Source of the DNA: UBA10649 sp965278945
GTDB taxonomy: Bacteria > Actinomycetota > Actinomycetes > S36-B12
Direction: 5' to 3'
DNA: 64,000 nt
Assembly (NCBI GenBank): GCA_965278945.1
Contig: OZ257128.1
Location: forward strand, 3,410,001-3,474,000
Within the stretch, counting starts at the first letter, position 1, and the number at the start of each line of letters is the position of its first letter. The notes under the pieces are model-generated. The model searched no databases. It was not told the DNA's origin and was given only the letters and a program-made list of their open reading frames with translations. Shown here in pieces: positions 49,858 through 58,317 of the stretch. Position numbers and translations under genes: made by a program.

Positions 49858-50960
49858 GGGCTGACCGCCAGGACGATGAACCCGGTGAACACGGCCACAT
49901 GAACCCCACCCTGAAGGAGCGTGGCCCGGCCGGGAGTGACGGTCAGGACGCCGACGATCACGGTGAGGGCGAGCAAGACCATCTCGACGGAGCTGAGGCC
50001 GAGCTCGAGGGGGAAGGCCAGCCAGATCGAGGCGACGGCGATGACCGGGATGGTCAGCCCGATGCTCGCCATTGCCGATCCGTAGGCGAGGTTGAAGCTC
50101 GTCTGGATCTGGTCACGCACGGCAGCGCGGACGGCCGCGATCGATTCGGGAAGCAGGACCAGCAGCGCGATGACCACGCCGACGAAGGTGAGCGGTAGCC
50201 CCGCTTCGCGCACCGCAGACTCGAGCGCTGGCGAGACGGCCTTCGACAGGCCGACCACAGCGATGAGCGCGACCGCGAGCATCCCCAGGCTGATCCACGC
50301 GGCGCGACTTGACGGTCGGTCACTGTCGCTGTCCTGTGGAGGTTTCTTCTGTGCGCCGTCCGCGGAGGCGGGAAGGAAGTCCTCGCGGTGACGCACGGTC
50401 TGGACGAACACGAACAGCGTGTACAGGCCCAGCGATGCGATCGCCGCGAAGGCCAGCTGCGCTCCGGAGAACGTCGGTCCTGGCGTGCTTGTCGTGAAGG
50501 TGGGCAGCACCAGGCTCAGCGTGGCAAGCGCGGCGATCGTCGCGAGCGCAGCACCGGTTCCTTCGGGGTTGAACACCACGACCCGACGACGCAATGCGGC
50601 GACCAGCAGGGAGACGCCGACGATCCCATTGCACGTGATCATGAGCGCGGCGAAGACGGTGTCGCGGGCCAGTGATGCCTTCTCCGGTCCGCCCGAGACC
50701 ATGAGCGAGACGATGAGGGCGACCTCGATCACCGTGACCGCCACCGCGAGAACGAGCGAGCCCAGCAGCGATCCGACTCGATGAGCGACGACCTCCGCAT
50801 GCTGCACAGCGGCGAGCACCGTCCCGGCGAGCAGCAGCCCGACGATCACGACGATGACGCCTCCGAGTTCGCGGCCCCAGGTCGCGACGAGGAGGACGAT
50901 CGCGATCGCCGGCAGCCATAGCGCCCAGGAAGTGGCGATAGAGCGGACCGGTGAGCGCAT
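49854..50960 (-). CDS. Ca2+/cation:H+ antiporter (CaCA/ChaA-like)
   Basis: 368 residues, eleven or so membrane segments. The two alpha-repeat motifs are visible: AVAVTVIEVALIVSLMVSGG in the first half and SFNLAYGSAMASIGLTIPVI in the second, each with the acidic or polar residue that binds the cation. An acidic/Lys-rich cytoplasmic loop (about 195-215) separates the halves. It exports Ca2+ or Na+ against protons. Overlaps the next gene by four bases. Confidence 0.8.
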   Translation of the reverse strand: MRSPVRSIATSWALWLPAIAIVLLVATWGRELGGVIVVIVGLLLAGTVLAAVQHAEVVAHRVGSLLGSLVLAVAVTVIEVALIVSLMVSGGPEKASLARDTVFAALMITCNGIVGVSLLVAALRRRVVVFNPEGTGAALATIAALATLSLVLPTFTTSTPGPTFSGAQLAFAAIASLGLYTLFVFVQTVRHREDFLPASADGAQKKPPQDSDSDRPSSRAAWISLGMLAVALIAVVGLSKAVSPALESAVREAGLPLTFVGVVIALLVLLPESIAAVRAAVRDQIQTSFNLAYGSAMASIGLTIPVIAVASIWLAFPLELGLSSVEMVLLALTVIVGVLTVTPGRATLLQGGVHVAVFTGFIVLAVSP

Positions 50961-51010
50961 GCGCCAAGACTGTCAGACTCGGGGGCCCGCCCTTGACGTG
51001 CGCGGCGTCG

Positions 51011-51027
51011 GGTGTTTAAATAACACC
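51011..51027. promoter_or_regulatory. Palindromic operator at the ArsR-family gene start
   Basis: GGTGTT-TAAAT-AACACC, a perfect 6-bp dyad whose AT-rich centre forms the -10 region. ATG 51030 begins three bases later with no Shine-Dalgarno, so the mRNA is leaderless or nearly so. Likely autorepression by the ArsR protein. Confidence 0.6.
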
Positions 51028-51029
51028 AA

Positions 51030-51377
51030 ATGGTTGTAGATCAGTTGTCAGACCACGAGGTGGACCGGCTGTTCCACGCGCTGGCGGATGCCACGCGCCG
51101 CGACATAGTCCGCCGCGTTATCGACGGCGAGTACTCGATCTCCGACCTGGCCCGGCTGTATCCGATGAGCATGACCGCAGTGCAAAAGCACGTCAGCGTG
51201 CTCGAGGAGGCGGGGCTGGTGGCCAAGCAGCGGCGGGGACGTGAGCAGCGCGTCCTGGGCCGGGTGGAGGCCCTTCAGGAGGCCCAGCGCCTGCTCGGTG
51301 CATTCGAGCAACTCTGGCGCGACCGATTCGACCGCATGAGCGACCTGCTCGCGGAGACCAAGGGAGACAGCGCGTGA
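51030..51377 (+). CDS. ArsR-family transcriptional regulator
   Basis: 115 residues. Winged helix LFHALADATRRDIVRRVIDG, EYSISDLARLYPMSMTAVQK, HVSVLEEAGLVAKQRRGREQ. No metal-binding Cys motif, which fits the subgroup paired with SRPBCC proteins. The stop overlaps the SRPBCC gene start as GTGA; such ArsR-AHSA1 pairs are very common and the ligand is probably organic. Confidence 0.9.
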   Translation: MVVDQLSDHEVDRLFHALADATRRDIVRRVIDGEYSISDLARLYPMSMTAVQKHVSVLEEAGLVAKQRRGREQRVLGRVEALQEAQRLLGAFEQLWRDRFDRMSDLLAETKGDSA

Positions 51378-51862
51378 CCGTGACCAACGTCCACAAGGAC
51401 ACCGACCAACTGACGATGACCATCACGGCCGAGTTCAGCGCGCCGATCGAACGGGCGTGGCAGTTGTGGGAGGACCCGCGCCAGCTCGAGCGCTGGTGGG
51501 GACCGCCGACCTACCCGGCGACATTCGTCGATCATGACTTCACACCGGGCGGGAAGGTCAGCTACTACATGACCGGTCCCGAGGGTGACGTGCACCATGG
51601 ATGGTGGCGAATCCTCGAGGTCGACGCGCCTCGCCGGATCTCGCTCGAGGACGGGTTCGCGGACGACTCGGGCAAGCCGGTCGACGGAATGCCCGCCATG
51701 GTCATGGTCGTGACCTTTGACGAGTCGTCCGGCGGCGGGTCATCGATGTCGATCGAGACCACCTTCCCGAGCCTGGAAGCGATGGAGCAGATGGTCGCGA
51801 TGGGCATGGACGAGGGCCTGAAGGAAGCGATGGGCCAGATCGACGCGATCCTCGCGGAGTAG
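51374..51862 (+). CDS. SRPBCC (AHSA1-type) ligand-binding protein
   Basis: 162 residues. ITAEFSAPIERAWQLWEDPR, QLERWWGPPTYPATFVDHDF, TPGGKVSYYMTGPEG and WWRILEVDAPRRISLEDGF mark the activator-of-Hsp90 homologue 1-like START fold. It forms a hydrophobic pocket. Co-translated with the upstream ArsR regulator; its target is unknown. Confidence 0.85.
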   Translation: MTVTNVHKDTDQLTMTITAEFSAPIERAWQLWEDPRQLERWWGPPTYPATFVDHDFTPGGKVSYYMTGPEGDVHHGWWRILEVDAPRRISLEDGFADDSGKPVDGMPAMVMVVTFDESSGGGSSMSIETTFPSLEAMEQMVAMGMDEGLKEAMGQIDAILAE

Positions 51863-51867
51863 CGGCC

Positions 51868-52710
51868 TCAGCCCGAGGAGGGAACCCGCGGCACGGACGG
51901 GAAGCCGGTGTCGAAGTGCATGTAGTCCGGCACATCAATGTCCTGCCAGATCCAACTCCGTTCGGTGAACAGCTTCCACGGCAGGCTGCCCTCCGTGATG
52001 ACTCCCGGACCGATGCGGACCGTCGAGAAGTCGTCGGACGGGACCCAGCAATGGCATCGGGGATCGGTCCACGGGTTCTGGTACGGGTTGATGTCGATCG
52101 CGCGGCCGTTCGCGTGCGGTGAGTCCATCACCGGCGCATTGATCTGGTCGGGACGACGGCAGTTGAACGCCGAGGTGTTGTTGGCCGTGAGGCTGACAAC
52201 AACGTCGCCCCCGAACGTCTCCACCGGTTGCATGCGGCCGATGGGAAACTCCGCCTCGAACAGCTCGGTGAAGATCTCCGCGAGATCCTCGATGACGTCA
52301 CGGTTGGCAACCATGGAACCGCGGTCGACGTTGCCGTCGAAGTCGATGTAATTGATGTCCAGCCTGCGCAGGTCCTCGCGGCCGGCGGGGCATCCCGGGC
52401 GCCAGGTTCCGGTGAGAACCATGCGGTTCCACTGGATGTTGGCAATCGGGGTGATGACCGGGCTGGCCGAACGAGCGGCGGGTTTCGGTTTCGGCTTCGG
52501 TTTCGGCTTCGGTTTCGGCGTCGGCGTGGGCGTGGGTGTGGGTGTCGGCGTCGGCGTCGCTACAGGCGTCGGCGAACTCGACGGTGAAGGCGAGGACGGC
52601 GGACGACTGGACGTCTGGATCAACGGCGTGCTCGAGCACCCGACTGCCGCGCATGCGACAGCGAGCAGCGCTACGGCAGCGCGGATGGATCTGCGTTGAG
52701 CCTGGGTCAC
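51868..52710 (-). CDS. Lipoprotein M15/VanY-like D-Ala-D-Ala carboxypeptidase
   Basis: 280 residues. Lipobox AVGC, then a low-complexity linker of Thr-Pro and Lys-Pro dipeptides (about 45-80). The peptidase domain has SPHANGRAIDINPYQNP (zinc His and Asp) and PDYMHFDTGF (third ligand), as in M15C peptidases that trim peptidoglycan stem peptides. The rigid linker would hold the enzyme away from the membrane in the wall. GTG 52710 has no ribosome-binding site but overlaps the stop of a small upstream ORF. Confidence 0.8.
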   Translation of the reverse strand: MTQAQRRSIRAAVALLAVACAAVGCSSTPLIQTSSRPPSSPSPSSSPTPVATPTPTPTPTPTPTPKPKPKPKPKPKPAARSASPVITPIANIQWNRMVLTGTWRPGCPAGREDLRRLDINYIDFDGNVDRGSMVANRDVIEDLAEIFTELFEAEFPIGRMQPVETFGGDVVVSLTANNTSAFNCRRPDQINAPVMDSPHANGRAIDINPYQNPWTDPRCHCWVPSDDFSTVRIGPGVITEGSLPWKLFTERSWIWQDIDVPDYMHFDTGFPSVPRVPSSG

Positions 52711-52781
52711 ACGTGCTGGTCAACCAGGATCGGGTTGCCGTCAGGATCCACGGCTATGAAATTCGCCAATCGCGTGGCCAT
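52707..52781 (-). CDS. Possible 24-residue leader peptide coupled to the M15 gene
   Basis: ATG 52781 follows GAGAGGGG at good spacing and encodes MATRLANFIAVDPDGNPILV plus DQHV, ending TGA 52709-52707, which overlaps GTG 52710 of the peptidase as GTGA. The peptidase itself has no ribosome-binding site, so translation of this short ORF would explain its initiation. No homology known to me. Confidence 0.4.
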   Translation of the reverse strand: MATRLANFIAVDPDGNPILVDQHV

Positions 52782-52831
52782 GGACTGCCCCTCTCGGTAA
52801 GACGCTGCTCGCCATCGAGGGTATGCAGGAC

Positions 52832-53089
52832 TTACGGCTCCTGTCGAGTCACTGTCGTCGAGGTTGTTCCCACCGGCGCGGCCGTCGGAGCGGACTCCAC
52901 GACAGTCGTACGCCGACCGAAACCGCCCCAAGAGGCCCAGAAGAGGAGCGAGAGAACCACGCCCACGCCACCGACGATCATGAGGATGAGGCCTGCGGTC
53001 TCGAGATTGATGCCGTCGGCATCCGCAGTGACAGCGAACTTCAAGATCGCGCCTACGGCGATGAGCAGCAGGCTAATGACGATTCCCAT
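52832..53089 (-). CDS. DUF6458-like small membrane protein
   Basis: 85 residues with two hydrophobic helices (VISLLLIAVGAILKFAVTAD and AGLILMIVGGVGVVLSLLFW) joined by DADGINLET, and a polar Thr/Val tail. The layout matches a small actinobacterial family (DUF6458). GAGGAGG precedes ATG 53089. Function unknown. Confidence 0.75.
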   Translation of the reverse strand: MGIVISLLLIAVGAILKFAVTADADGINLETAGLILMIVGGVGVVLSLLFWASWGGFGRRTTVVESAPTAAPVGTTSTTVTRQEP

Positions 53090-53176
53090 GGAGTCCTCCT
53101 CGACTCGAGCCCGCTCATCGAGGTGATCAGCGTGCGACTCGGGGGTACCCAGCCGGTTGCGGAATGAATCGTCGGG

Positions 53177-54040
53177 CTAGGCGAGCGGAGTCGGGAAGGC
53201 AGGAGGGTCGCGCCGACCCGACCTCTCTGCACCAACACCCGCGATGACCACAAGCACGACTCCCGCGAGCTGCAGCGCAGCAGGGATCTGCGAAAGAAGC
53301 AGCACTCCCCAGGCGGTCGCGATGGCTGGCTCGAGCGCCATCAGCGTTCCGAACGCGGCTGCGGTGAGGCGTCGCAGGGCGAGCAGTTCGAGCGCAAAGG
53401 GGATGACCGGCAGCAGGATCGCCAGTCCGATGGCCTGAAGGATCACCGTGGGCGTGATGTGACCCCAGGATTGCGGGATGCCGACGACCGACGCAGCGAT
53501 CGCGGCGATCGGAATCGTGATGGCCAGCCCGTCGAGGCCGCTGAACCGATCGCCCACCGCTTGGGTCAGGAGGATGTAGGCCGCCCAGCAGGCCGCGGCG
53601 ATCAGGGCGAACATCACCCCAAGGGTGTTGATCTCCCCGGTCCACGGCTCGGTGAGAAGCACTACCCCGGCTAGCGCGAGTGCTGGCCACACGAGACTGC
53701 GCCTGCTGTGAGAACGGAACACGGCGACCCCGAGCGGGCCGAGGAACTCGATCGCGACCGTCGTGCCCAGCGGGATCCGCTCGAGTGCGAGCAGGAAACT
53801 GACCGTCATCAGGGCCGTGATGATGCCAAGAGCCAGGGGCACCCGAAGCTCGTGAAGCGTGTAGTTGGACAGTCGTGGCCGCACGATGGCCAGGAAGATC
53901 AGGCCGCCAGCGACGAGCCGGAGCCAGGCGGTGCCGCCGGCTCCGACGTCGTCGAACAGGTGCGTTGAGAGTGCAGCCCCGAGCTGCACCGTGATGATCG
54001 CGACAACCGCGAGCGACCATGCGGGGACGCGATCAGTCAC
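53177..54040 (-). CDS. EamA-family (RhtA-like) exporter
   Basis: 287 residues with ten predicted helices in two EamA halves (for example LVAGGLIFLAIVRPRL and MFALIAAACWAAYILLTQAV). DMT-superfamily proteins of this type export amino acids or other small metabolites. Its start overlaps the ABC permease gene by eight bases, making it the last gene of the operon that begins with the DGGA-repeat peptide at 58575. In that setting it may export a building block or degraded product, or be unrelated cargo. Confidence 0.8.
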   Translation of the reverse strand: MTDRVPAWSLAVVAIITVQLGAALSTHLFDDVGAGGTAWLRLVAGGLIFLAIVRPRLSNYTLHELRVPLALGIITALMTVSFLLALERIPLGTTVAIEFLGPLGVAVFRSHSRRSLVWPALALAGVVLLTEPWTGEINTLGVMFALIAAACWAAYILLTQAVGDRFSGLDGLAITIPIAAIAASVVGIPQSWGHITPTVILQAIGLAILLPVIPFALELLALRRLTAAAFGTLMALEPAIATAWGVLLLSQIPAALQLAGVVLVVIAGVGAERSGRRDPPAFPTPLA

Positions 54041-55241
54041 TGCGCAATGCGTCCTTCAATCGAACGCGTCCTCCGGAGTGGAGGACCGCATTCGAGTACA
54101 CGCGTCCGGCGAACCAGACCAGCAGTGGAATCACGGCGAGGGACAGTCCGACAGAGAGGAGGATCTCCCAGGTCTCGACTGCTCCCAGAGCGATGCGGAT
54201 CGGCATGATCAGCGGGGAGCAGAACGGTATGTACGACAACCACACGACCAACGGGCTGTCGGGAGCCCACGGTGCGATGCTGACGCCGATCACGTAGGGG
54301 ATGATCATCAGTGCCGTGACCGGTCCGATCACTGATCCCACGTCCTCTTGGCGCGACACGAGCGCACCGAGGGCGGCCAGGACTAGCGCGTACGACGCGA
54401 ATCCGATGACGAACCAGACGATTGCCCACGCGGCCGTGCTGCCGAGATTCAGCGTCGACGAATCAAGAAGACCGAGTGCGAGCGCGGTGCCAATGCCCGC
54501 TGCGACGACCAAGACGACTTGCACGAGTCCGACGATTCCGATTCCCAGAACCTTGCCGGACATCAACTGCCATGGTCGGACGGTGGCGAGAAGGAGCTCG
54601 ACCACTCGACTGGTCTTCTCCTCGACAACACCCTGCGCGACCAGCTGACCGGCGGTCATGAGAGCGATGAAGAGCAGGATTCCGGCCACGAATCCCGCGA
54701 CGATCTGAGCGCCGTCGACCTGTGTCGGCGGTTCGAGCGAGGTCACGGCAGGCGTCGCTGTGGCGATCTGGGCGGAGACTGTCGCGGCATCGCCGCCGAG
54801 CGCACTCACGGCATCTGTCAGGGCACCCTGCTGGGCCAGCGACGTCAGGAGTGGGGCCAGCGAGTCGTCAAGCTTCTCCTTCACGATGACGGTGAGGGTC
54901 GGGGAGACGGCCGTCACGAGTGCCTCGATGTCACCTGAGCGCAGCAGGTCCTCGCCGGCCGCCTGCGTCGGGACCTCGGTGGTGTCGACCGTGAGCCCGC
55001 TTGCCGCGGCGCTCGCCGCGAGGGAGGTGGTGATGCCTGCAGCGGCCGGCGTGTAGCCGACCTGCTTGGCGCTTTGACTGGACCCGATCAGGTTGAGCAG
55101 CACGCCCCCGGCGACCACGGCGGCCACGAAGGCGATGGTCGTCCACACGAACGCCTTCGACGTCATGCGTACGCGGATCTCCCGCGTCGCAATCAGCTGG
55201 ATTGCCCTACCGGAGCTGAGGCCCTGAGAGGGCGAGCTCAT
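54033..55241 (-). CDS. ABC-2 exporter permease (NatB-like)
   Basis: 402 residues from ATG 55241 with AGGAGG upstream. N-terminal cytoplasmic start TREIRVRMTSKAFVWTTIAF, a large extracellular domain (about 50-190) and a C-terminal cluster of five or six helices including QGVVEEKTSRVVELLLATVR, the coupling-helix signature of NatB permeases. A much longer open frame runs upstream but overlaps the ATPase gene. Partner of the ATPase at 55238 (ATGA overlap). Confidence 0.8.
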   Translation of the reverse strand: MSSPSQGLSSGRAIQLIATREIRVRMTSKAFVWTTIAFVAAVVAGGVLLNLIGSSQSAKQVGYTPAAAGITTSLAASAAASGLTVDTTEVPTQAAGEDLLRSGDIEALVTAVSPTLTVIVKEKLDDSLAPLLTSLAQQGALTDAVSALGGDAATVSAQIATATPAVTSLEPPTQVDGAQIVAGFVAGILLFIALMTAGQLVAQGVVEEKTSRVVELLLATVRPWQLMSGKVLGIGIVGLVQVVLVVAAGIGTALALGLLDSSTLNLGSTAAWAIVWFVIGFASYALVLAALGALVSRQEDVGSVIGPVTALMIIPYVIGVSIAPWAPDSPLVVWLSYIPFCSPLIMPIRIALGAVETWEILLSVGLSLAVIPLLVWFAGRVYSNAVLHSGGRVRLKDALRSD

Positions 55242-56161
55242 GCTGGTACCTCCTGCTCCTGCGGTGCTGCGACGACATCTCGATAGAGATCGGTGAGGGA
55301 CGGACGCTGGCGGGTGAACTCCCGGACTGGACCGAGCGAGAGGGCGGCGGACAGCAGTTCCTGGTCGACCTGATCGTCTGAACGTTCTGCAACCTCGACG
55401 ATGGTCCGCGATCCGTCGACGTGAACGACCTGGGCGCCGGCGACACCGCGTATCCAGCCGTCGGCTGGTGCGGCATCGATCAGCCAGCGGCGGTTGTCGG
55501 TCTCGCGAAGCTCGTCGATCCCGCCGATGGCGACGATCTCGCCCGCCTTGATGATGCCCACTCGATCGCACAGTCGCTCGACGAGTTCCAGCTGGTGCGA
55601 GGAGAACATGACGGGAACCCCGGCGGCGGCCTGCTCGCGGAGCACTCCGCTCATGACATCGACCGCGACCGGATCGAGCCCGGAGAACGGTTCGTCGAGG
55701 ACGAGGATCACCGGCTCGTGGACGAGGGCTGCTGCGAGTTGCACGCGCTGCTGATTTCCCAGCGACAGCTTGAGCACCTCGTCGCCCCTGCGACCCTCGA
55801 TTCCGAGAACCTCGGTCCAATGCTCCATTGACCGCTTCGCCGACTGGGCGTCCATCCCGTGGAGACGAGCGAGGTAGACGAGCTGCTCGCCGACCTTCAT
55901 GCGGGGATAGAGGCCTCGCTCCTCGGGCATATAGCCGATGCGACGTCGGGTCTGCATGTCGATGGCGGAGCCGTCCCACCGGACCTCACCGGAGTCGGCT
56001 GCCAGCACCCCGAGCACGATGCGCATCGCGGTCGACTTTCCGGCGCCGTTGGAGCCGACGAATCCGAAGATCTCGCCTCCGGAGACCTCGAACGACAGGT
56101 CATTCAGGGCGCGCACCGAACCGAAGGTCTTGTTCAGGTGATCGAGTGTTAGTGACGGCAT
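55238..56161 (-). CDS. ABC exporter ATPase (NatA-like)
   Basis: 307 residues from ATG 56161; TTG 56173, directly behind the upstream stop, is an alternative. Walker A GSNGAGKS, signature LSLGNQQRVQLAAAL, Walker B VILVLDEPFSGLDP and H-loop MFSSHQLELVERL. The C-terminal DUF4162-like extension is present. With the NatB-like permease it forms an exporter. It abuts the sucrase/ferredoxin-like gene by zero to twelve bases, so it is probably part of the peptide operon and could export its product. Confidence 0.85.
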   Translation of the reverse strand: MPSLTLDHLNKTFGSVRALNDLSFEVSGGEIFGFVGSNGAGKSTAMRIVLGVLAADSGEVRWDGSAIDMQTRRRIGYMPEERGLYPRMKVGEQLVYLARLHGMDAQSAKRSMEHWTEVLGIEGRRGDEVLKLSLGNQQRVQLAAALVHEPVILVLDEPFSGLDPVAVDVMSGVLREQAAAGVPVMFSSHQLELVERLCDRVGIIKAGEIVAIGGIDELRETDNRRWLIDAAPADGWIRGVAGAQVVHVDGSRTIVEVAERSDDQVDQELLSAALSLGPVREFTRQRPSLTDLYRDVVAAPQEQEVPA

Positions 56162-56173
56162 CTGGCTAGTCAA

Positions 56174-57082
56174 TCAAACCTGTGCTGGCCGCGGTCCCTC
56201 GACTTCAAGAAGCGTGACGGTCCACGTGCGCAGTAGTCCTGGTCCGACCGCAGCGCATGTCAGTCCTGTCTCCACCGGCTCATGAGCCTCGTGGAGCTCG
56301 GCGACGAACTCGCGACCGTCACCAGCGTGCTGGCCGTTCACCCGCCATACGTCGTGGCCTAGATGCGCGACCGATGTGATGTCGATGGCGTCGCTGCGGA
56401 ACTCCATCCAGGCCTCGCGGACATGCGACTCAGCGACCTGGGCGACTGGCGCGATGCCGCACCTGCCTCGAAGCAGATCGGGAATGAGGAGTCCGTCCGA
56501 CTGCGCGGTCACCAGTCGGTCGACATCTCCAGGGGTGACGCGGCCGTAGACAAGTCCGGTTGGCAGAACCAGAACGTTGGCAGCGAAGCGGTCACCGCCC
56601 ACGTGACTGCATTCCCACGTCGACTCGGGAAGGCGCCTCGCGAGCGCGGCAGCTACCGGACGGCCCTCCGCCGCGCAGCACACGTCGTGCCGACCCTGGG
56701 CGCAGACAAGGTACGTGTCGGCCGTGGTCGACGTACCACCCGAGAAGTAGTCGACATCCTCAAGGTCAGCCACGGTTGCCGCCGTGCCCCAACGGATCTC
56801 GCCGACGTCGATGTCGGCTACCGCCCACGCGCGTTGCGGCGAGATCGCCTGGCGGCCTGGTCGTCGAATGAGCAGCAGGCGCGCCGAGAGCTCATGGGCA
56901 ACGGCGTGAACGACCGAGACCACCTCGGCGGGCAGCGTCCCGGTCGGATGAGCCTGCGGACCCCACGGCCCGGGATCCTCGATGAGGAGAAACCGACGGG
57001 TAGGCAGGGCGGTTCCGGCAAGGACATCGCCGCGCGCTCGAGCTCGGATGGAGCAGCGGTCCGACGAGGCGCTGTCGCTCAC
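56174..57082 (-). CDS. Sucrase/ferredoxin-like protein
   Basis: 302 residues from GTG 57082, overlapping the oxygenase stop (GTGA). It matches the Suc_Fer-like family: RFLLIEDPGPWGPQAHPTG near the N-terminus, then the thioredoxin-fold ferredoxin part with CAQGRHDVCC and WECSHVGGDRFAANVLVLP, which carry the Cys/His ligands of a likely [2Fe-2S] cluster. Yeast relatives (Apd1) hold a Cys/His-ligated cluster. Next to an iron/2-oxoglutarate-type oxygenase, it may supply electrons or keep its iron reduced. Confidence 0.8.
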   Translation of the reverse strand: MSDSASSDRCSIRARARGDVLAGTALPTRRFLLIEDPGPWGPQAHPTGTLPAEVVSVVHAVAHELSARLLLIRRPGRQAISPQRAWAVADIDVGEIRWGTAATVADLEDVDYFSGGTSTTADTYLVCAQGRHDVCCAAEGRPVAAALARRLPESTWECSHVGGDRFAANVLVLPTGLVYGRVTPGDVDRLVTAQSDGLLIPDLLRGRCGIAPVAQVAESHVREAWMEFRSDAIDITSVAHLGHDVWRVNGQHAGDGREFVAELHEAHEPVETGLTCAAVGPGLLRTWTVTLLEVEGPRPAQV

Positions 57083-58314
57083 TGCTGCACCGGGACGACG
57101 ATGCCAGCGAGCAGCAGCTCCCGAACGAGCAGTCGTCCTGCGGCGTCATCGAGTGCTGGCAGGTGCGTCGTGTGAACCTCCGCTCCGGAGGCGATCGCGC
57201 GCAGGGATTCGGCGTGATCCGCGGGGAACGTGCGCTCGACCCCGTCCGCCTTCACCGTCACGCCCGCATCGCTCTCCTCGACTCGTGGGGCGATGCCCGA
57301 GCGCAGGATGATGGCCGTCGGTCGGTCGCCGTCGAGCGAGGCGACCGCATCCGCCTGGGCTACCGGACGAATCGGTGCGGCGCGCATGTCGCGACCTCGC
57401 CTGCGCGATAGGCGGTCGGCGACGTCGCCATCCTTCGTCCGGTTCAGTGCATCGGACAATGCCGTGCGGACCTCCTGGATGGTCGACGAGAGAGCGTCCG
57501 GATCGGCGATGTCGAGGCCCAGTGGCAGCGAGCCATTCAGGCGAAGCCCTGCAACAGCTTCGGCAATGAGCTCATCAAGGACGTCGCGCTCTGTGTACGG
57601 GTGAATGCCGAGGGTCAGGTGCAAGGACATCTGCTCGCCTGCCTGCGCGGAATGAATCCAGCCACGGGGCAGGTAGAGCACATCGCCGGGGGAGAGCGCA
57701 CCGTCGAACGCCGGGGCCGCCTCGGCCGCGGCCACAACCTCGGCTCGGTGCTGCGTCCACTCCGCGAGTCCTGCGTCGACATCGACTGCCGGCGGATGGA
57801 CGGTCCAGTGCTTGCTGCCCGCGAGCTGGACGACGAATACGTCATGGGTGTCGTAGTGCGCCGCGAAGCCGCGGGCGCTTGGCGGGGTCAGGTAGCCGTT
57901 GGCCTGGACGGGATGGCCCAACTCGACCGCCAGCTCAGTAGTGAACTGCTGAACTGTCGGCCAGGCGCGATGCAGGCCCTGGAACACGACAGTCGAACCG
58001 TCGACGAGCAGCGCCGCGACGCGCTCTGCGTCCACCTGGTCGCCGACCGTTGCGCCGACCCCGCCCGATCGCGTGAACGTCGATGACGGCGCGACGACTC
58101 CGTCCTTCGCGATGCGAAGGAATGGGGTTCTCAGGGCTCGGCTGCCGAGCAGTTCGTCGGCGTCGTCGAGGCTGAACAGGTCGGTGAGGTCGGCACCGTC
58201 GCGTGCTCGGCGCATCAGCAGGTCTCGCGACCAGACCTCCGCCGCGAATTCCGCGACGGAGGCCGGTCCGAGCAATGCGACTAGCGGCGACCGGGCCTGT
58301 GCCCGTTCGCTCAT
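57079..58314 (-). CDS. JmjC/cupin-4 (ROX-type) protein hydroxylase
   Basis: 411 residues. The catalytic barrel (about residues 100-250) has the family pattern ANGYLTPPSARGFAAHYDTH, DVFVVQLAGSKHWTVHPP and LYLPRGWIHSAQA, giving an Fe(II) triad His-x-Asp...His. A dimerisation and winged-helix-like C-terminal region follows, as in YcfD/RoxA and human MINA53/NO66, which hydroxylate Arg or His of ribosomal proteins using 2-oxoglutarate and O2. Here ATG 58314 comes three bases after the stop of the DGGA-repeat peptide, which is the obvious candidate substrate. Confidence 0.85.
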   Translation of the reverse strand: MSERAQARSPLVALLGPASVAEFAAEVWSRDLLMRRARDGADLTDLFSLDDADELLGSRALRTPFLRIAKDGVVAPSSTFTRSGGVGATVGDQVDAERVAALLVDGSTVVFQGLHRAWPTVQQFTTELAVELGHPVQANGYLTPPSARGFAAHYDTHDVFVVQLAGSKHWTVHPPAVDVDAGLAEWTQHRAEVVAAAEAAPAFDGALSPGDVLYLPRGWIHSAQAGEQMSLHLTLGIHPYTERDVLDELIAEAVAGLRLNGSLPLGLDIADPDALSSTIQEVRTALSDALNRTKDGDVADRLSRRRGRDMRAAPIRPVAQADAVASLDGDRPTAIILRSGIAPRVEESDAGVTVKADGVERTFPADHAESLRAIASGAEVHTTHLPALDDAAGRLLVRELLLAGIVVPVQQ

Positions 58315-58317
58315 GGG

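Noticed and set aside
55242..55979. N-terminal extension of the NatB permease to 648 residues
   Set aside because: The extension is antisense-like low-complexity sequence covering the ATPase gene; ATG 55241 has an excellent ribosome-binding site.
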